Source: Paenibacillus lupini
Lineage (GTDB): Bacteria; Bacillota; Bacilli; Paenibacillales; Paenibacillaceae
DNA length: 64,000 nt
NCBI RefSeq assembly: GCF_011761355.1
Contig: NZ_JAASRW010000002.1
Span: 1 to 64,000, forward strand
Direction of reading: 5' to 3'
In this document: positions 16,403-24,824 of the stretch, piece by piece
Layout: every line of letters starts with the position of its first letter
How positions within the stretch are numbered: position 1 is the first letter of the stretch
The notes under the pieces: generated by a model
What the model was told of the DNA's origin: nothing
Database searches by the model: none
Seen by the model: the letters and a program-made list of their open reading frames with translations, nothing else
Translations under genes and position numbers: made by a program

Positions 16403-17464
16403 TTAATCGAAGCGAACTTCACGGCCGGAAGAAGCGGACTCATAGATGCCGCACAGCATTTTCATCATCTCCACGCCATCCTGGACAGGGCTTAACGTTT
16501 CCTTGCGCCCAAGGCAGCTGTCGACGAAGTGGTCGATTTCGCTTTGGAAGCCGGCGTTAAAATCAAAGGATAAATTGTCCACTTGCGGCTGCAGGTTCAC
16601 GATGGTGTTGTATTTCTCGCCGACGATCGCAAGCTTAGGCTCGATTTCGGCGCCGCCTTTGTCGCCGTAAATTTTGACCGTCAGCTCGTCTTCCTTGGCG
16701 TGAAGCGTGAAACTGACGTCTACGAGCAGGGATGCGCCGCCTTCGAAGCGAATTAGAGCATTGGCAGAATCTTCCACGTTATTATTCCTGGCATCGTAAT
16801 CCGCCGCTTTATAGAAAGATAAATGTTGAATATGGCTTCTGTTGCCAAGCTGGTGATAGGTATTGCCGCTGATGGAAACCACCTTGGGCCTGCCCATCAA
16901 ATACCAGCACAAGTCGATAATATGCACACCAAGATCGATGAGCGGACCGCCGCCGGAGCGCTCCTTGTCCGAGAACCAGCCGCCGGGATTGCCTAGACGG
17001 CGTAGACAGGTTGCTTTGGCAAAGTAGATGCTGCCGAGCTCGCCGTGATCGATAAATTGCTTCAAGATGGCAGTATTGGAGGCGTAACGGCGCACGAAGC
17101 CAACCTGGAGCAGCTTGCCGCTTCGCTCCACGGCCTCTTGAACGAGCAGTGCTTCAGCCAGCGTCTTGCATAGCGGTTTCTCGACAAGAACATGCTTGCC
17201 CGCATCAAGTGCGGCGATACTGATCGGAGCGTGGCTGTTATTCCAGGTGCAAATACTGATCGCATCGAGCTCGGCCTTGGCGAGCATTTGCTGGTAATCG
17301 GTGAAGATGTACTTCGCGCCGAACTGCTGCGCTTTATCCTGCGCACGGTTCTCGTTTAAATCACAAACAGCAGTGATGTCGACGTCTTTATTCCTGGCAT
17401 ACGACTGCAAGTGCATGTTTGAAATTGAGCCGGCCCCGACAATTCCGACCTTCAGCTTTCCCAT
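16403..17464 (-). CDS. Gfo/Idh/MocA-family NAD(P)-dependent oxidoreductase
   Basis: A 353-residue dehydrogenase. The Rossmann motif VGIVGAGSISNMHLQSYARN is at the start, the catalytic-lysine motif is HVLVEKPLCKT near residue 95, and the substrate histidine/aspartate motif is DLGVHIIDLCWYLMG. Family members oxidise sugars, inositols or amino-sugars, and some use redox to cleave glycosidic bonds. It is first in the leftward operon with the FAD oxidoreductase. It is divergent from the solute-binding protein gene across a 370-base control region. Confidence 0.92.
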   Translation of the reverse strand: MGKLKVGIVGAGSISNMHLQSYARNKDVDITAVCDLNENRAQDKAQQFGAKYIFTDYQQMLAKAELDAISICTWNNSHAPISIAALDAGKHVLVEKPLCKTLAEALLVQEAVERSGKLLQVGFVRRYASNTAILKQFIDHGELGSIYFAKATCLRRLGNPGGWFSDKERSGGGPLIDLGVHIIDLCWYLMGRPKVVSISGNTYHQLGNRSHIQHLSFYKAADYDARNNNVEDSANALIRFEGGASLLVDVSFTLHAKEDELTVKIYGDKGGAEIEPKLAIVGEKYNTIVNLQPQVDNLSFDFNAGFQSEIDHFVDSCLGRKETLSPVQDGVEMMKMLCGIYESASSGREVRFD

Positions 17465-17836
17465 TCTTTAGCCTCCTCCATAATTTGCGCAATTACCCAT
17501 CCTTTACTAGCTATTCTTTGCACGCGTGGAATATTCCTTCAGATTTTTTCAAAAAAAAGAAATAAATTTCCTAAAATGTATTGACTCTCTCATTCGCTCC
17601 ATTTAACATTAAGATAGGAAAAAGGTGGAAACTCAAATCTGCGAACCGCTTCTTACACACCGTGAATTCAGGCAGCCGGAGGTTCGTAAACGGCAGGAAT
17701 GCCCGCATTCCTGCTCCTGATGCGATCATCGTAAAGGGGGCGAGTCCAGCGCATTTGGAAGCTTTTTGCACACTTCATGGAGGTTAGAGGTTACAAGGCC
17801 GGTTCATAATCTAGCGTAAAGAAGGGGAGCTCATAG
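17465..17836. other. Divergent control region of the island
   Basis: 372 bases between the Gfo/Idh gene (leftward) and the binding-protein gene (rightward). It contains one clear rightward promoter (next entry) and AAATTTCCT/AGGAAA half-sites around it. The small open frames here lack ribosome sites and I take none as genes. Confidence 0.6.
17581..17609 (+). promoter_or_regulatory. Sigma-A-like promoter for the sugar ABC transporter
   Basis: TTGACT (17581-17586), a 17-base spacer and TAACAT (17604-17609). It leaves a ~220-base leader before the binding-protein gene. Confidence 0.55.
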
Positions 17837-19219
17837 ATGGAGCGTACAATCCGTAAGTCTGCCACGATCCTTGCCGTTACGATGATGATGTCTTCGCTGC
17901 TTGCAGCTTGCAGCGGTTCGAACAATACCCCCGATAACACCAAACAGAATGCTGAGGCAACGCCGAGTGCCGCGTCGAATAACACGAAGGAAGAGGGCGA
18001 GGGCAGCAAGCAGGAGCCCGAGAAGAAAGAGCCGGTTGAGCTTAGCTTCTGGACGATCTCGCTCAGCCCGAACTTCGACGACTATATCAATGGACGCATT
18101 AAAGTGTTTGAAGATCAGAACCCCGGCATTACCGTCAAATGGACCGACCTGCCATACGGCGCCATGGAGAACAAGCTTCTTACCTCCATCGCAGGCGGGA
18201 AATCTCCGGACGTCGTCAATCTGAATACCGGCATGACGATGACGCTTGCCGGCAAGAACGCCCTCGTCGACCTTAACGCAGAAGCGACCGAAGAACAACG
18301 CTCCATCTACTTCGAAGACCTCTACAACTCGACCAAGCTTGGCAATAGCGCCTATGCTTTCCCATGGTATTATGGACTCTCCGTCTTTGCGTATAACAAG
18401 AAAATCTATGAGGATGCCGGACTTGATCCGAACAAGCCGCCAACTACGATGGAAGAGCTGAAGCAGCAAGCCATCACCATCAAAGAAAAGACCGGCAAAT
18501 ACGGCTTTGTCCCAAGCTATAATCCGCCTGCGGATTTCTACTTCCAGGGCGTGCCGATCATCAGCGAGGACAAAACCAAAATTATCGTCAATACGCCGGA
18601 AGCGCTCGCTTGGGCGAAATGGAGCAAGGAGCTCTACGATAAGGGCATCGTTCCGAAGGAAAGCATCAGTGCGGATGCCAACTACGCGACGGATAAATAC
18701 CAGTCCGGCCAAATCGCGACGCTGATCACCGGCGCACAGTTCCTCAACCGTGTGAAGACGAATGCGAAGAATATCTATGACCAAACGCTCGTCGCCAAGA
18801 TGCCTTCCCTCAAGCCAGGCGGCAAGTATCAAGCGGGCCTCATGAACGTCGTTGTTCCTACCATGAGCAAGAATCATCCGGAGGCCATCGCATTCGCGAA
18901 CTTTATTACGAATGACGAGTCTCAGTTAGCGTTTGCGAAGATCGTCAACATCCTGCCTTCGACCAAGAAAGCGGCTGCGGATCCTTTCTTCACGGAAGCA
19001 GGGACCGATTCGGAGTCGATGGCCAAGGTCATCACCGCCCAAATGGCCTCGCAGGCACAAGACTTCTCGCTTGGCATCCGTAATGAGGGCGAAGTGCTGG
19101 ACTTCCTGTGGAAGGGCTGGCAGGCGATGCTGACTGGGAAGGAAACGCCGGAGGAAATGCTGAAGAACGCAGAGGAGAACATGCAGAAGAAGCTCGATGA
19201 GATTAATGCGGAGAACTGA
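17837..19219 (+). CDS. Sugar ABC transporter substrate-binding lipoprotein (SBP_bac_1)
   Basis: A 460-residue lipoprotein. The signal sequence ends in the lipobox SLLAACSG (Cys at about residue 25), then comes a Ser/Asn/Glu-rich linker and the extracellular solute-binding family 1 fold (ELSFWTISLSPNFDDYINGR; AYAFPWYYGLSVFAYNKKIY; ANYATDKYQSGQIATLITGA). It captures an oligosaccharide outside the membrane for the two permeases that follow. ATG 17837 follows AAGGGGAG. It belongs to the GC-rich island and probably imports the glycan released by the GHL10 hydrolase. Confidence 0.93.
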   Translation: MERTIRKSATILAVTMMMSSLLAACSGSNNTPDNTKQNAEATPSAASNNTKEEGEGSKQEPEKKEPVELSFWTISLSPNFDDYINGRIKVFEDQNPGITVKWTDLPYGAMENKLLTSIAGGKSPDVVNLNTGMTMTLAGKNALVDLNAEATEEQRSIYFEDLYNSTKLGNSAYAFPWYYGLSVFAYNKKIYEDAGLDPNKPPTTMEELKQQAITIKEKTGKYGFVPSYNPPADFYFQGVPIISEDKTKIIVNTPEALAWAKWSKELYDKGIVPKESISADANYATDKYQSGQIATLITGAQFLNRVKTNAKNIYDQTLVAKMPSLKPGGKYQAGLMNVVVPTMSKNHPEAIAFANFITNDESQLAFAKIVNILPSTKKAAADPFFTEAGTDSESMAKVITAQMASQAQDFSLGIRNEGEVLDFLWKGWQAMLTGKETPEEMLKNAEENMQKKLDEINAEN

Positions 19220-19292
19220 TTTGCTAAGTTTCTTAAGGGAGCGGGCGCTAAGCCCGCTCTTACCTGACAGCTGAAGCGAAAGGAGGGTGGGG

Positions 19293-20189
19293 ATGGCGGC
19301 ATCCAAGGAACGGAAGCGGCGGTACCGGTTCGCGTATATGATGCTGACACCAGGCGTGATTCTGCTCATCGTATTTACCTTTTATCCGGTTATTTACGGC
19401 CTGCCCCTGGCATTCACGAACTATTCCGCCGTTGATACGACGGACTGGGTCGGATTCAAAAACTTCGATAAAGCATTCCACGACCCAGATTTCTGGATCT
19501 CTCTTAAAAATTCGCTCCTCTATGTCATCGTCGTCCCGGTCATTCAGATTCTATCGATTCTTATGGCCGTACTGGTGAATAACAAGCTTCGTTTCGTGCA
19601 GTTCTTCCGGGTCGCCTATTTCATTCCTGTCGTCACCTCGATGGTTGCGGCGGCGATCGCCTGGAAGTGGGTGTTCGAAGAGCAGGGAATCTTGAACTAC
19701 TTTCTTGAAACCTTAGGCGTAATCGATGAGCCGATCTCCTTCATGGCCGAACCGAAGCTGGCGCTTTATGGCGTCATGTGCGTCACGATCTGGAAGGGCC
19801 TTGGCTACTACATGATGATTTATTTGGCGGGCTTGCAGTCGATCCCGTCCGAGCTTCAGGAGGCAGCCCGTATTGACGGTGCCGGCTGGCTGCAGGTAAT
19901 CTGGCGCATTACGATCCCGCTGCTGATGCCTTTTGTCTTGTTATGTTCCTTAATGTCCGTCATGGGCGCCATTCGCGTATTTGACGAGATATTCGTCATG
20001 CATGGGCCGAAAGGGGACCCCGTATCGTCAACACTCGTCACCAGCGTTTATACCTACAAGCTGGCTTTCCAGGACTTTAACTTCGGTTATTCGGCTGCAG
20101 TCGGTCTAGTCGTATCACTGCTCATTATGGTCCTGACGATCCTGCTGTTCCGTTATACGCGAAAAGGAGGGCTGACCTATTATGAGTGA
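19293..20189 (+). CDS. Sugar ABC transporter permease (MalF-like)
   Basis: A 298-residue membrane protein with six membrane segments. The EAA loop reads SELQEAARIDGAGWLQVIWR, matching family-1 carbohydrate permeases, which contact the shared ATPase. AGGAGG at 19281-19286 sets ATG 19293 rather than GTG 19287, which would be too close. It lies 73 bases after the binding-protein gene and overlaps the next permease by eight bases. Confidence 0.93.
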   Translation: MAASKERKRRYRFAYMMLTPGVILLIVFTFYPVIYGLPLAFTNYSAVDTTDWVGFKNFDKAFHDPDFWISLKNSLLYVIVVPVIQILSILMAVLVNNKLRFVQFFRVAYFIPVVTSMVAAAIAWKWVFEEQGILNYFLETLGVIDEPISFMAEPKLALYGVMCVTIWKGLGYYMMIYLAGLQSIPSELQEAARIDGAGWLQVIWRITIPLLMPFVLLCSLMSVMGAIRVFDEIFVMHGPKGDPVSSTLVTSVYTYKLAFQDFNFGYSAAVGLVVSLLIMVLTILLFRYTRKGGLTYYE

Positions 20190-21066
20190 AGCCGCCTCCC
20201 TGGCATCGCCGGAGCGTGACCGCAGTCGAACGAGGAAGAGAAGGTTTGCGAAGAAGCTCATCGCGCCCCTCATCCTTTACCCGCTGCTTATCCTGACCGC
20301 GCTGATTTGTCTGGGGCCGTTCCTTTGGCTGCTCTCGACCGCGCTCAAAACAGGCGATAACGTATACGCTTTCCCGCCGCAGTTTATTCCGAACCCGATC
20401 ACGTTCGATAATTTCATCGATGTCTTCAATATTATGCCGTTGTGGCATTATATCTGGAATACGGTCTATATGACCGTGCTGGGAGTCGGTCTTAACCTGC
20501 TCTTGTGTACGATTACGGCTTATCCGCTTGCGCGCATTTCGTTCCCGGGCCGCAGTTTTATCTTCTATGCGATTGTCAGCACGATGATTCTGCCGAATGC
20601 GGCTGGGATGATCGTCAACTTTATCATTATCAACAAGTTCGGCTTATACAACTCGATGCTCGGCGTCGTGCTTCCTTCTGCGATCAGTGTGTTTAATATT
20701 TTTCTGCTCCGGCAGGCGTTTATTACGATTCCGAACGATATGGAGCATTCCGCGCGTGTGGATGGCGCCGGTGAATTCCGGATTTTTCTCATCATCATGC
20801 TGCCGATGATCCGCCCGGCCGTGGCAACCGTTCTCATCTTCGACTTTATGGCCTTCTGGAACAGTCTGATCTGGCCGGTAATTGTATTCGACGATCAAAG
20901 CAAGTATCCGCTTGGCCCGGCCCTTCAATATCTTAATGGCACGCTGGCGTATAACTTCCCTTATATCGCGGCCGGTACGATTATATCGATTCTGCCGATT
21001 GTCATCATCTTCCTGTTCCTCCAAAAGCAATTTATTAACGGCATGGTCGGCGCGGTGAAGGGTTAG
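20182..21066 (+). CDS. Sugar ABC transporter permease (MalG-like)
   Basis: A 294-residue partner permease with a basic N-terminus (RDRSRTRKRRFAKK), six membrane segments and the EAA loop motif IPNDMEHSARVDGAGEFRIF. It overlaps the upstream permease gene by eight bases, so the two are coupled. No ATPase gene follows; a genome-wide MsmX-type ATPase probably energises it, as in B. subtilis. Confidence 0.93.
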   Translation: MSEAASLASPERDRSRTRKRRFAKKLIAPLILYPLLILTALICLGPFLWLLSTALKTGDNVYAFPPQFIPNPITFDNFIDVFNIMPLWHYIWNTVYMTVLGVGLNLLLCTITAYPLARISFPGRSFIFYAIVSTMILPNAAGMIVNFIIINKFGLYNSMLGVVLPSAISVFNIFLLRQAFITIPNDMEHSARVDGAGEFRIFLIIMLPMIRPAVATVLIFDFMAFWNSLIWPVIVFDDQSKYPLGPALQYLNGTLAYNFPYIAAGTIISILPIVIIFLFLQKQFINGMVGAVKG

Positions 21067-21078
21067 CGCACACAAAGA

Positions 21079-21117
21079 AACTGCCTGTTATCATTCGAAT
21101 AATGACGACAGGCAGTT
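21079..21117. terminator. Bidirectional terminator
   Basis: AACTGCCTGT pairs with ACAGGCAGTT, with an inner TCATT/AATGA extension. It separates the permease from the convergent N-acetyltransferase. Confidence 0.88.
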
Positions 21118-21132
21118 CTTGTATTTAAACGA

Positions 21133-21903
21133 CTAGTCCAGCTTGATCCCAAAGTGCTGGCGTAACGCTTCCTTGTATGCTTCGTCCGATTGGGGCGTGA
21201 ACACGTTGACCCCATCTTGGGCAAACAGACGGAATTCCTTCCCGGCCACCGTGTTCCGGCCCTCCCGGGTGCGGATGGCTACCATCTCTGCCTTCGTAAA
21301 GATTGAGTCCGGCGCATGCTCGCACCAATAGCTGGCCATGATGTAATCCTTCGACAGCTGCGGCTCCTCCGTGAATGAATAGAGCCGGCACCAATCTCCA
21401 TGCTTCAGTTCGCACAGCATCCAGCCGTAGTAAGGGTCTTTGTCCAATCGGTAAGTTTCATCGCCCTGCCGGTGCGGAAGCCCCTCGACCATGGCGACTG
21501 GCCGACGGGGAACGATGCCGCCGACGCCAACGTCACATAAATAGGTTTGGTCCCCGGCTTCAACCTTCAGCACTTGATGGCGGCGTTTCGGAGGAGGGGA
21601 CGGCTCGTCGCGCCAAAAGCGGGCGAACAGATCGGTTACAGGGTATCCCAGCTCGCGCAGCAGCCATCCGAACAGCGCGTTCAACTCGAAGCAATAACCT
21701 CCGCGCCGCCTGACGACAATTTTATCGAATAGGTGATCGATCTCAAGCGAGATCGGCACGCCGCGCACAATGTCCAAATTCTCATAAGGCACGGCGTGAA
21801 GATGACAGTCCTGCAGATCTGCGAGCGCTTGAGCGCTTCTGTCCAGCGGTCTGTCATAGCCGATTCGATCTAAATAGAGCTGAACCTTGCTTTTCACGTC
21901 CAT
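21133..21903 (-). CDS. Arylamine N-acetyltransferase (NAT)
   Basis: A 256-residue NAT enzyme that transfers acetyl groups from acetyl-CoA to arylamines or hydrazines. The catalytic triad is visible as Cys71 in VRRRGGYCFELN, His109 in RRHQVLKV and Asp124 in YLCDVGVGGIVPRRP; the N-terminal HLHAVPYENLDI is also typical. Length and order are normal. It has its own leftward transcription unit, and its high GC matches the island, so it may have arrived with it. I see no functional link to the sugar genes. Confidence 0.93.
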   Translation of the reverse strand: MDVKSKVQLYLDRIGYDRPLDRSAQALADLQDCHLHAVPYENLDIVRGVPISLEIDHLFDKIVVRRRGGYCFELNALFGWLLRELGYPVTDLFARFWRDEPSPPPKRRHQVLKVEAGDQTYLCDVGVGGIVPRRPVAMVEGLPHRQGDETYRLDKDPYYGWMLCELKHGDWCRLYSFTEEPQLSKDYIMASYWCEHAPDSIFTKAEMVAIRTREGRNTVAGKEFRLFAQDGVNVFTPQSDEAYKEALRQHFGIKLD

Positions 21904-22003
21904 ATTTCCGTTCTCCTCCCTTAAGACTAGTTTAGATCTAGTTTAACTCAAGCTTGTCATGAGGGGTGACAGTTGTTGTCGAACGAGCCGGTGGAATTAA
22001 AAA

Positions 22004-22035
22004 AGATGACCTTGATGTAGAAGGTCATCTCTTGG
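22004..22035 (-). terminator. Terminator for leftward transcription
   Basis: AGATGACCTT pairs with AAGGTCATCT; on the minus strand the stem is followed by a T run (TCTTTTTT). It would end a leftward transcript coming from about 22.3 kb. Confidence 0.65.
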
Positions 22036-22273
22036 CTGCTTAATTCCGCGGTGATGTATTTAAACTGTTCGCTTGGTGACGAACAGAGATGGGAATGGGA
22101 TTTTTGCTGTCGAAGGTACGGCTGTGAGGATTGTGGCAGTAGCGGATATAGAGAGCGCTGGGTGGATGGTGAACTTCGTAGATTATCCTGCGCTGGTTAT
22201 GGCATGAATATGCATGAAGTGGGACAAGCAGCTTTGTTACGTTAACGGGCAGAATATTTCAGCTTCTCCTGGA

Positions 22274-22405
22274 TTAGCAGAGTATAGCTGCTTTCGCGAG
22301 GTTGATCATAAAAGCAATGAAAGACATAATCAATTGTACTACCCCAGCACCATTTAATCGGTCCATTACATTTCTCTTAGTACGGAGTTCATCAAGTTCT
22401 CTCAT
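22274..22405 (-). CDS. Small possible Spo0E-like / membrane-tailed peptide (43 aa)
   Basis: A minus-strand frame reading MRELDELRTKRNVMDRLNGA with a hydrophobic tail (VVQLIMSFIAFMI). In-frame sequence before the ATG reads NSFDLISEPV, so the line 'FDLISEPVMRELDELRTKRN' loosely resembles the Spo0E phosphatase motif (SxELDxLI), but the key Ser is Met. Tail and motif together do not fit Spo0E well. It may be a remnant. Low confidence. Confidence 0.25.
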   Translation of the reverse strand: MRELDELRTKRNVMDRLNGAGVVQLIMSFIAFMINLAKAAILC

Positions 22406-22844
22406 AACTGGCTCGCTGATCAGATCAAAACTATTGACGAGGCGTAGTTGAACTCATTTGGGATCGACGTGAAGTCGAAGTCGTGTCGAAGCACGTACAC
22501 GTAAAGCTGCAGGCCGAAACATCGTAATGGCTATTGCGGATCGGGTCAAGCTATAAAAATCATGTCAAGTCCCTGGTTAATTTCCTTGAGACGTTTGGAT
22601 ACGAGTTGACAATATCCGATCATCTCATTCGGTCAGAAAGGGTCGTTTACAACATTAAGTCTCCGGTGAAAAAAGTAATAGACTGACTCCAATATTATAG
22701 CAGCGTTAGCGGCCCAAGATCTTATAAATAGGTATTGGGCTGCGGCATTAAACGTGCAGGTTAGTTAAAGAAGTATACAGTGGAAGAGATTGAGAGGAAG
22801 GGATTAGCTAATTCTTATTGATGTTATGATATGGGTGAATCTCA

Positions 22845-23723
22845 ATGGGAAATTTTACGGCGTTAGAACGAGTTATGGGCGATGCTTTATTAAAAAATAA
22901 CCTTCTTTTCTATGAACAGGTCTATACAAAAACCGAAGTCAGTTATTTTATTTTTGATATTGTTGTTTATGGGGAAACCTATAAAATTGTTGTAGAATGT
23001 GATGGTCCCTTTCATAATTCAGAACACCAACAAATAAAAGACAGTCTTCGCGATCTGTGGACGATCCAAAACGGAATTCAATCCGTTCTCCGATTCGAAC
23101 AATTTGAAATATATCGAGATGTACAAAAGTGCATCGAAAAGATAAAAAAAGAGCTCCACGCGCTTGATGCTGCCCTTTGCCATGACAAATCAAGAGTCGA
23201 AAAAATAGCAAAGGAAAAGCGCGAGCTTATCTTAAGAAATCGAGAAAGATATTCGGAAAGTCCATATTCCAATAAACGTGTACAAATATGGAGAGCCGAG
23301 GATGCTGAGCGTAAAAGACAACGAAATTGGATGGAAACACATGCGGTTTCACGCAGTACTGGAAACCTCATAACTCTACCACCGAAGTTTCCTGAAAATA
23401 ACTATCCAAATTATGAGGCAGCATACAAAAACACATCTATTACAAATGACCAGGTTAAACCTCGAAGTATAGAGCAGCAAATCCCGAATGGTGAACAATC
23501 CGTATTACTAGAAATGAAAAAATTAGCCCAACCACAAAAAAGACTGTTGATGAAATTCATCAAAAATAGCAATAAAGACGGGATCTGTACTTATCGTGGC
23601 AACTTAATCGATATCCAAGATTTTATCAAACAAGGATTTATTGTTCCAAATCGTATGAATCAAGTAACCTTCTTCGTGCTTCCTAACACACCCTATCTAT
23701 TCAAAGCATTAAAAAACGGATAA
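22845..23723 (+). CDS. DUF559/Vsr-like PD-(D/E)XK nuclease-fold protein
   Basis: A 292-residue protein. The N-terminal third fits the DUF559 endonuclease-like fold: FIFDIVVYGETYKIVVECDG carries the expected Asp39 and Glu51 followed by PFHN (His57), then KDSLRDLWTIQNGIQSVLRF. The middle is charged and helical (KSRVEKIAKEKRELILRNRE). The C-terminus (about 220-292, QKRLLMKFIKNS... FIKQGFIVPNRMNQ) may be a small winged-helix domain. DUF559 proteins are linked to DNA repair, mobile elements and restriction. The ATG 22845 start lacks a strong ribosome site. It is AT-rich, unlike the island next door, and surrounded by decayed fragments. Confidence 0.65.
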   Translation: MGNFTALERVMGDALLKNNLLFYEQVYTKTEVSYFIFDIVVYGETYKIVVECDGPFHNSEHQQIKDSLRDLWTIQNGIQSVLRFEQFEIYRDVQKCIEKIKKELHALDAALCHDKSRVEKIAKEKRELILRNRERYSESPYSNKRVQIWRAEDAERKRQRNWMETHAVSRSTGNLITLPPKFPENNYPNYEAAYKNTSITNDQVKPRSIEQQIPNGEQSVLLEMKKLAQPQKRLLMKFIKNSNKDGICTYRGNLIDIQDFIKQGFIVPNRMNQVTFFVLPNTPYLFKALKNG

Positions 23724-23976
23724 TCAAAATAGAAACAAATGATTATTGCCTCCAGTAAAGAGATCCGATTTCGAATTGTCCTCAAGGCGGTAGGCGCTAG
23801 AAATTCAAGCTGGCAAAACACAACAGGATTGAACTAACTGGGAACGATAGGCGAAGAAATAGCAGGAAGAAGTTGCCGGCACTAATCGGCAGCTTTTTTA
23901 CGTTAATGAACAGTATTGCGTAAGTCGATGTCAAATATATGAATTTAAAAGTTTATTGGTGTTTTGGGGGAATCGC
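23724..23976. other. Spacer with terminator
   Basis: About 250 bases with no gene. It contains the hairpin at 23871-23900 and an AT-rich lead-in to a truncated P-loop frame. Confidence 0.5.
23871..23900 (+). terminator. Terminator after the nuclease gene
   Basis: An 8-bp stem AGTTGCCG/CGGCAGCT (one G-U pair) followed by TTTTTT. Confidence 0.7.
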
Positions 23977-24093
23977 ATGCAGAAGGATTGCAAATTGATT
24001 TTGGTCGAAGGGTTGTGCGGCACGGGGAAATCTACGTTGGCGGAGCGATTGCATCAGTACTTGGTTAACAACTTCTCGAATAATACAAATTAG
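23977..24093 (+). pseudogene. Truncated P-loop kinase fragment (38 aa)
   Basis: The frame reads MQKDCKLILVEGLCGTGKST followed by LAERLHQYL and stops at 24091. The Walker A motif (GLCGTGKST) is intact, but the rest of a nucleoside/nucleotide kinase-like domain is missing. It starts behind TTTTGGGGG. It is probably the 5' end of a gene cut by rearrangement. Confidence 0.65.
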
Positions 24094-24175
24094 ATATTTT
24101 AAACTCCCGATATAAGATTAGGACTGGATGGTGAGCCATAATGAATCGAGTGTATGAATAAACAGGCCAATAATC

Positions 24176-24777
24176 ATGAATGAACCGATGGCAACTATGT
24201 TTGTGTTCGCCGGAATAACGGCAGCGGAAAAAAGTACAATCCGTAATCTTATTATCGATCGACTTGGTGTAAGTGTAAATATAGACCCTGATGCCTTAAC
24301 TCGAGGTATTGATAGTGAAAATCCCGAGCGTAGTAAAGTATCAGCGGGGAAAGACGCAATTAAACTTGTAAGAGAATGCATATTACATCGGCGAGATTTT
24401 ACAGTTGAGACTACACTTGTCAGGTGGCAATGTCATTCGCCAAATGCGTGGAGCGAAATGGCTTCGAAGTCATTATGTTTTATGTAGGACTAGGTGATGT
24501 TCGTCTTAACATTGAACGTGTTGCAGCTCGGGTTCGAAATGCGGTCATCATATTGAATCAGCTGATATTTTTAAGGCGTCATCATACCTCATTGAAAAAT
24601 TTACTTAAACACCTGAACCTCATTGATCATTTGATTGTTATAGATAATAGCAGCACCGAAGGCGAGATTATGCTGGAAGCTGATCGGGAAACCATAAAAA
24701 ATTATGAGAAATTGTTACCTGAGTGGGTACAGAATATTGATTCTCACTTAAAGACTAGAAATAATGATCTTAATTAG
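24176..24777 (+). pseudogene. Frameshifted zeta-toxin-like / AAA-type kinase
   Basis: Spread over several frames. The first reads MFVFAGITAAEKSTIRNLII, then VNIDPDALTRGI and FTVETTL, and shifts near 24420. The next reads FEVIMFYVGLGDVRLNIERV plus AARVR, shifts again near 24540 (a GHHIESADIF frame), and resumes with RRHHTSLKNLLKHLNLIDHL and IVIDNSS. The order 'P-loop, NIDPD, E.TL, YVGL, ERVAxRV, GGHxIxxxDI, RR...SL.NL, DNS' is the zeta-type kinase family. The P-loop itself has decayed (GITAAEKST; the G before K is lost). It is therefore non-functional. No epsilon-type antitoxin gene is visible. Confidence 0.8.
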
Positions 24778-24818
24778 CCGATTACTACTGTCTGCAGACA
24801 GCTAATCGGTTAATTTTT
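24778..24818 (+). terminator. Hairpin terminator after zeta-like pseudogene
   Basis: CCGATTA pairs with TAATCGG, enclosing a second perfect palindrome CTGTCTGCAGACAG. The T-rich sequence TTAATTTTTATTTG follows. Confidence 0.65.
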
Positions 24819-24824
24819 ATTTGT

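Larger units (their letters stand above)
21904..22844. other. Gene-poor decayed stretch
   Basis: About 940 bases with no full gene. It holds a minus-strand terminator, a small minus-strand frame (22274-22405), a short plus-strand reading GTAVRIVAVADIESAGWMVN near 22110-22190 that ends in a stop, and another plus-strand scrap near 22560-22685 reading HVKSLVNFLETFGYELTISD. I recognise none with certainty. The stretch resembles the 4.0-5.5 kb zone at the other flank of the island. Confidence 0.5.

Noticed and set aside
17581-17787. A 68-codon frame in the divergent control region.
   Set aside because: It starts inside the promoter, has no ribosome site and no similarity that I recognise.
17831-18877. 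348-codon minus-strand frame opposite the binding-protein gene.
   Set aside because: It is a shadow of a clear lipoprotein gene; composition is atypical (Arg/His/Asp-rich) and it has no start signal.
22051-22245. A 64-codon Cys-rich plus-strand frame.
   Set aside because: No ribosome site or family likeness; a different frame over the same bases looks more protein-like (GTAVRIVAVADIESAG), so the stretch is probably decayed coding DNA.
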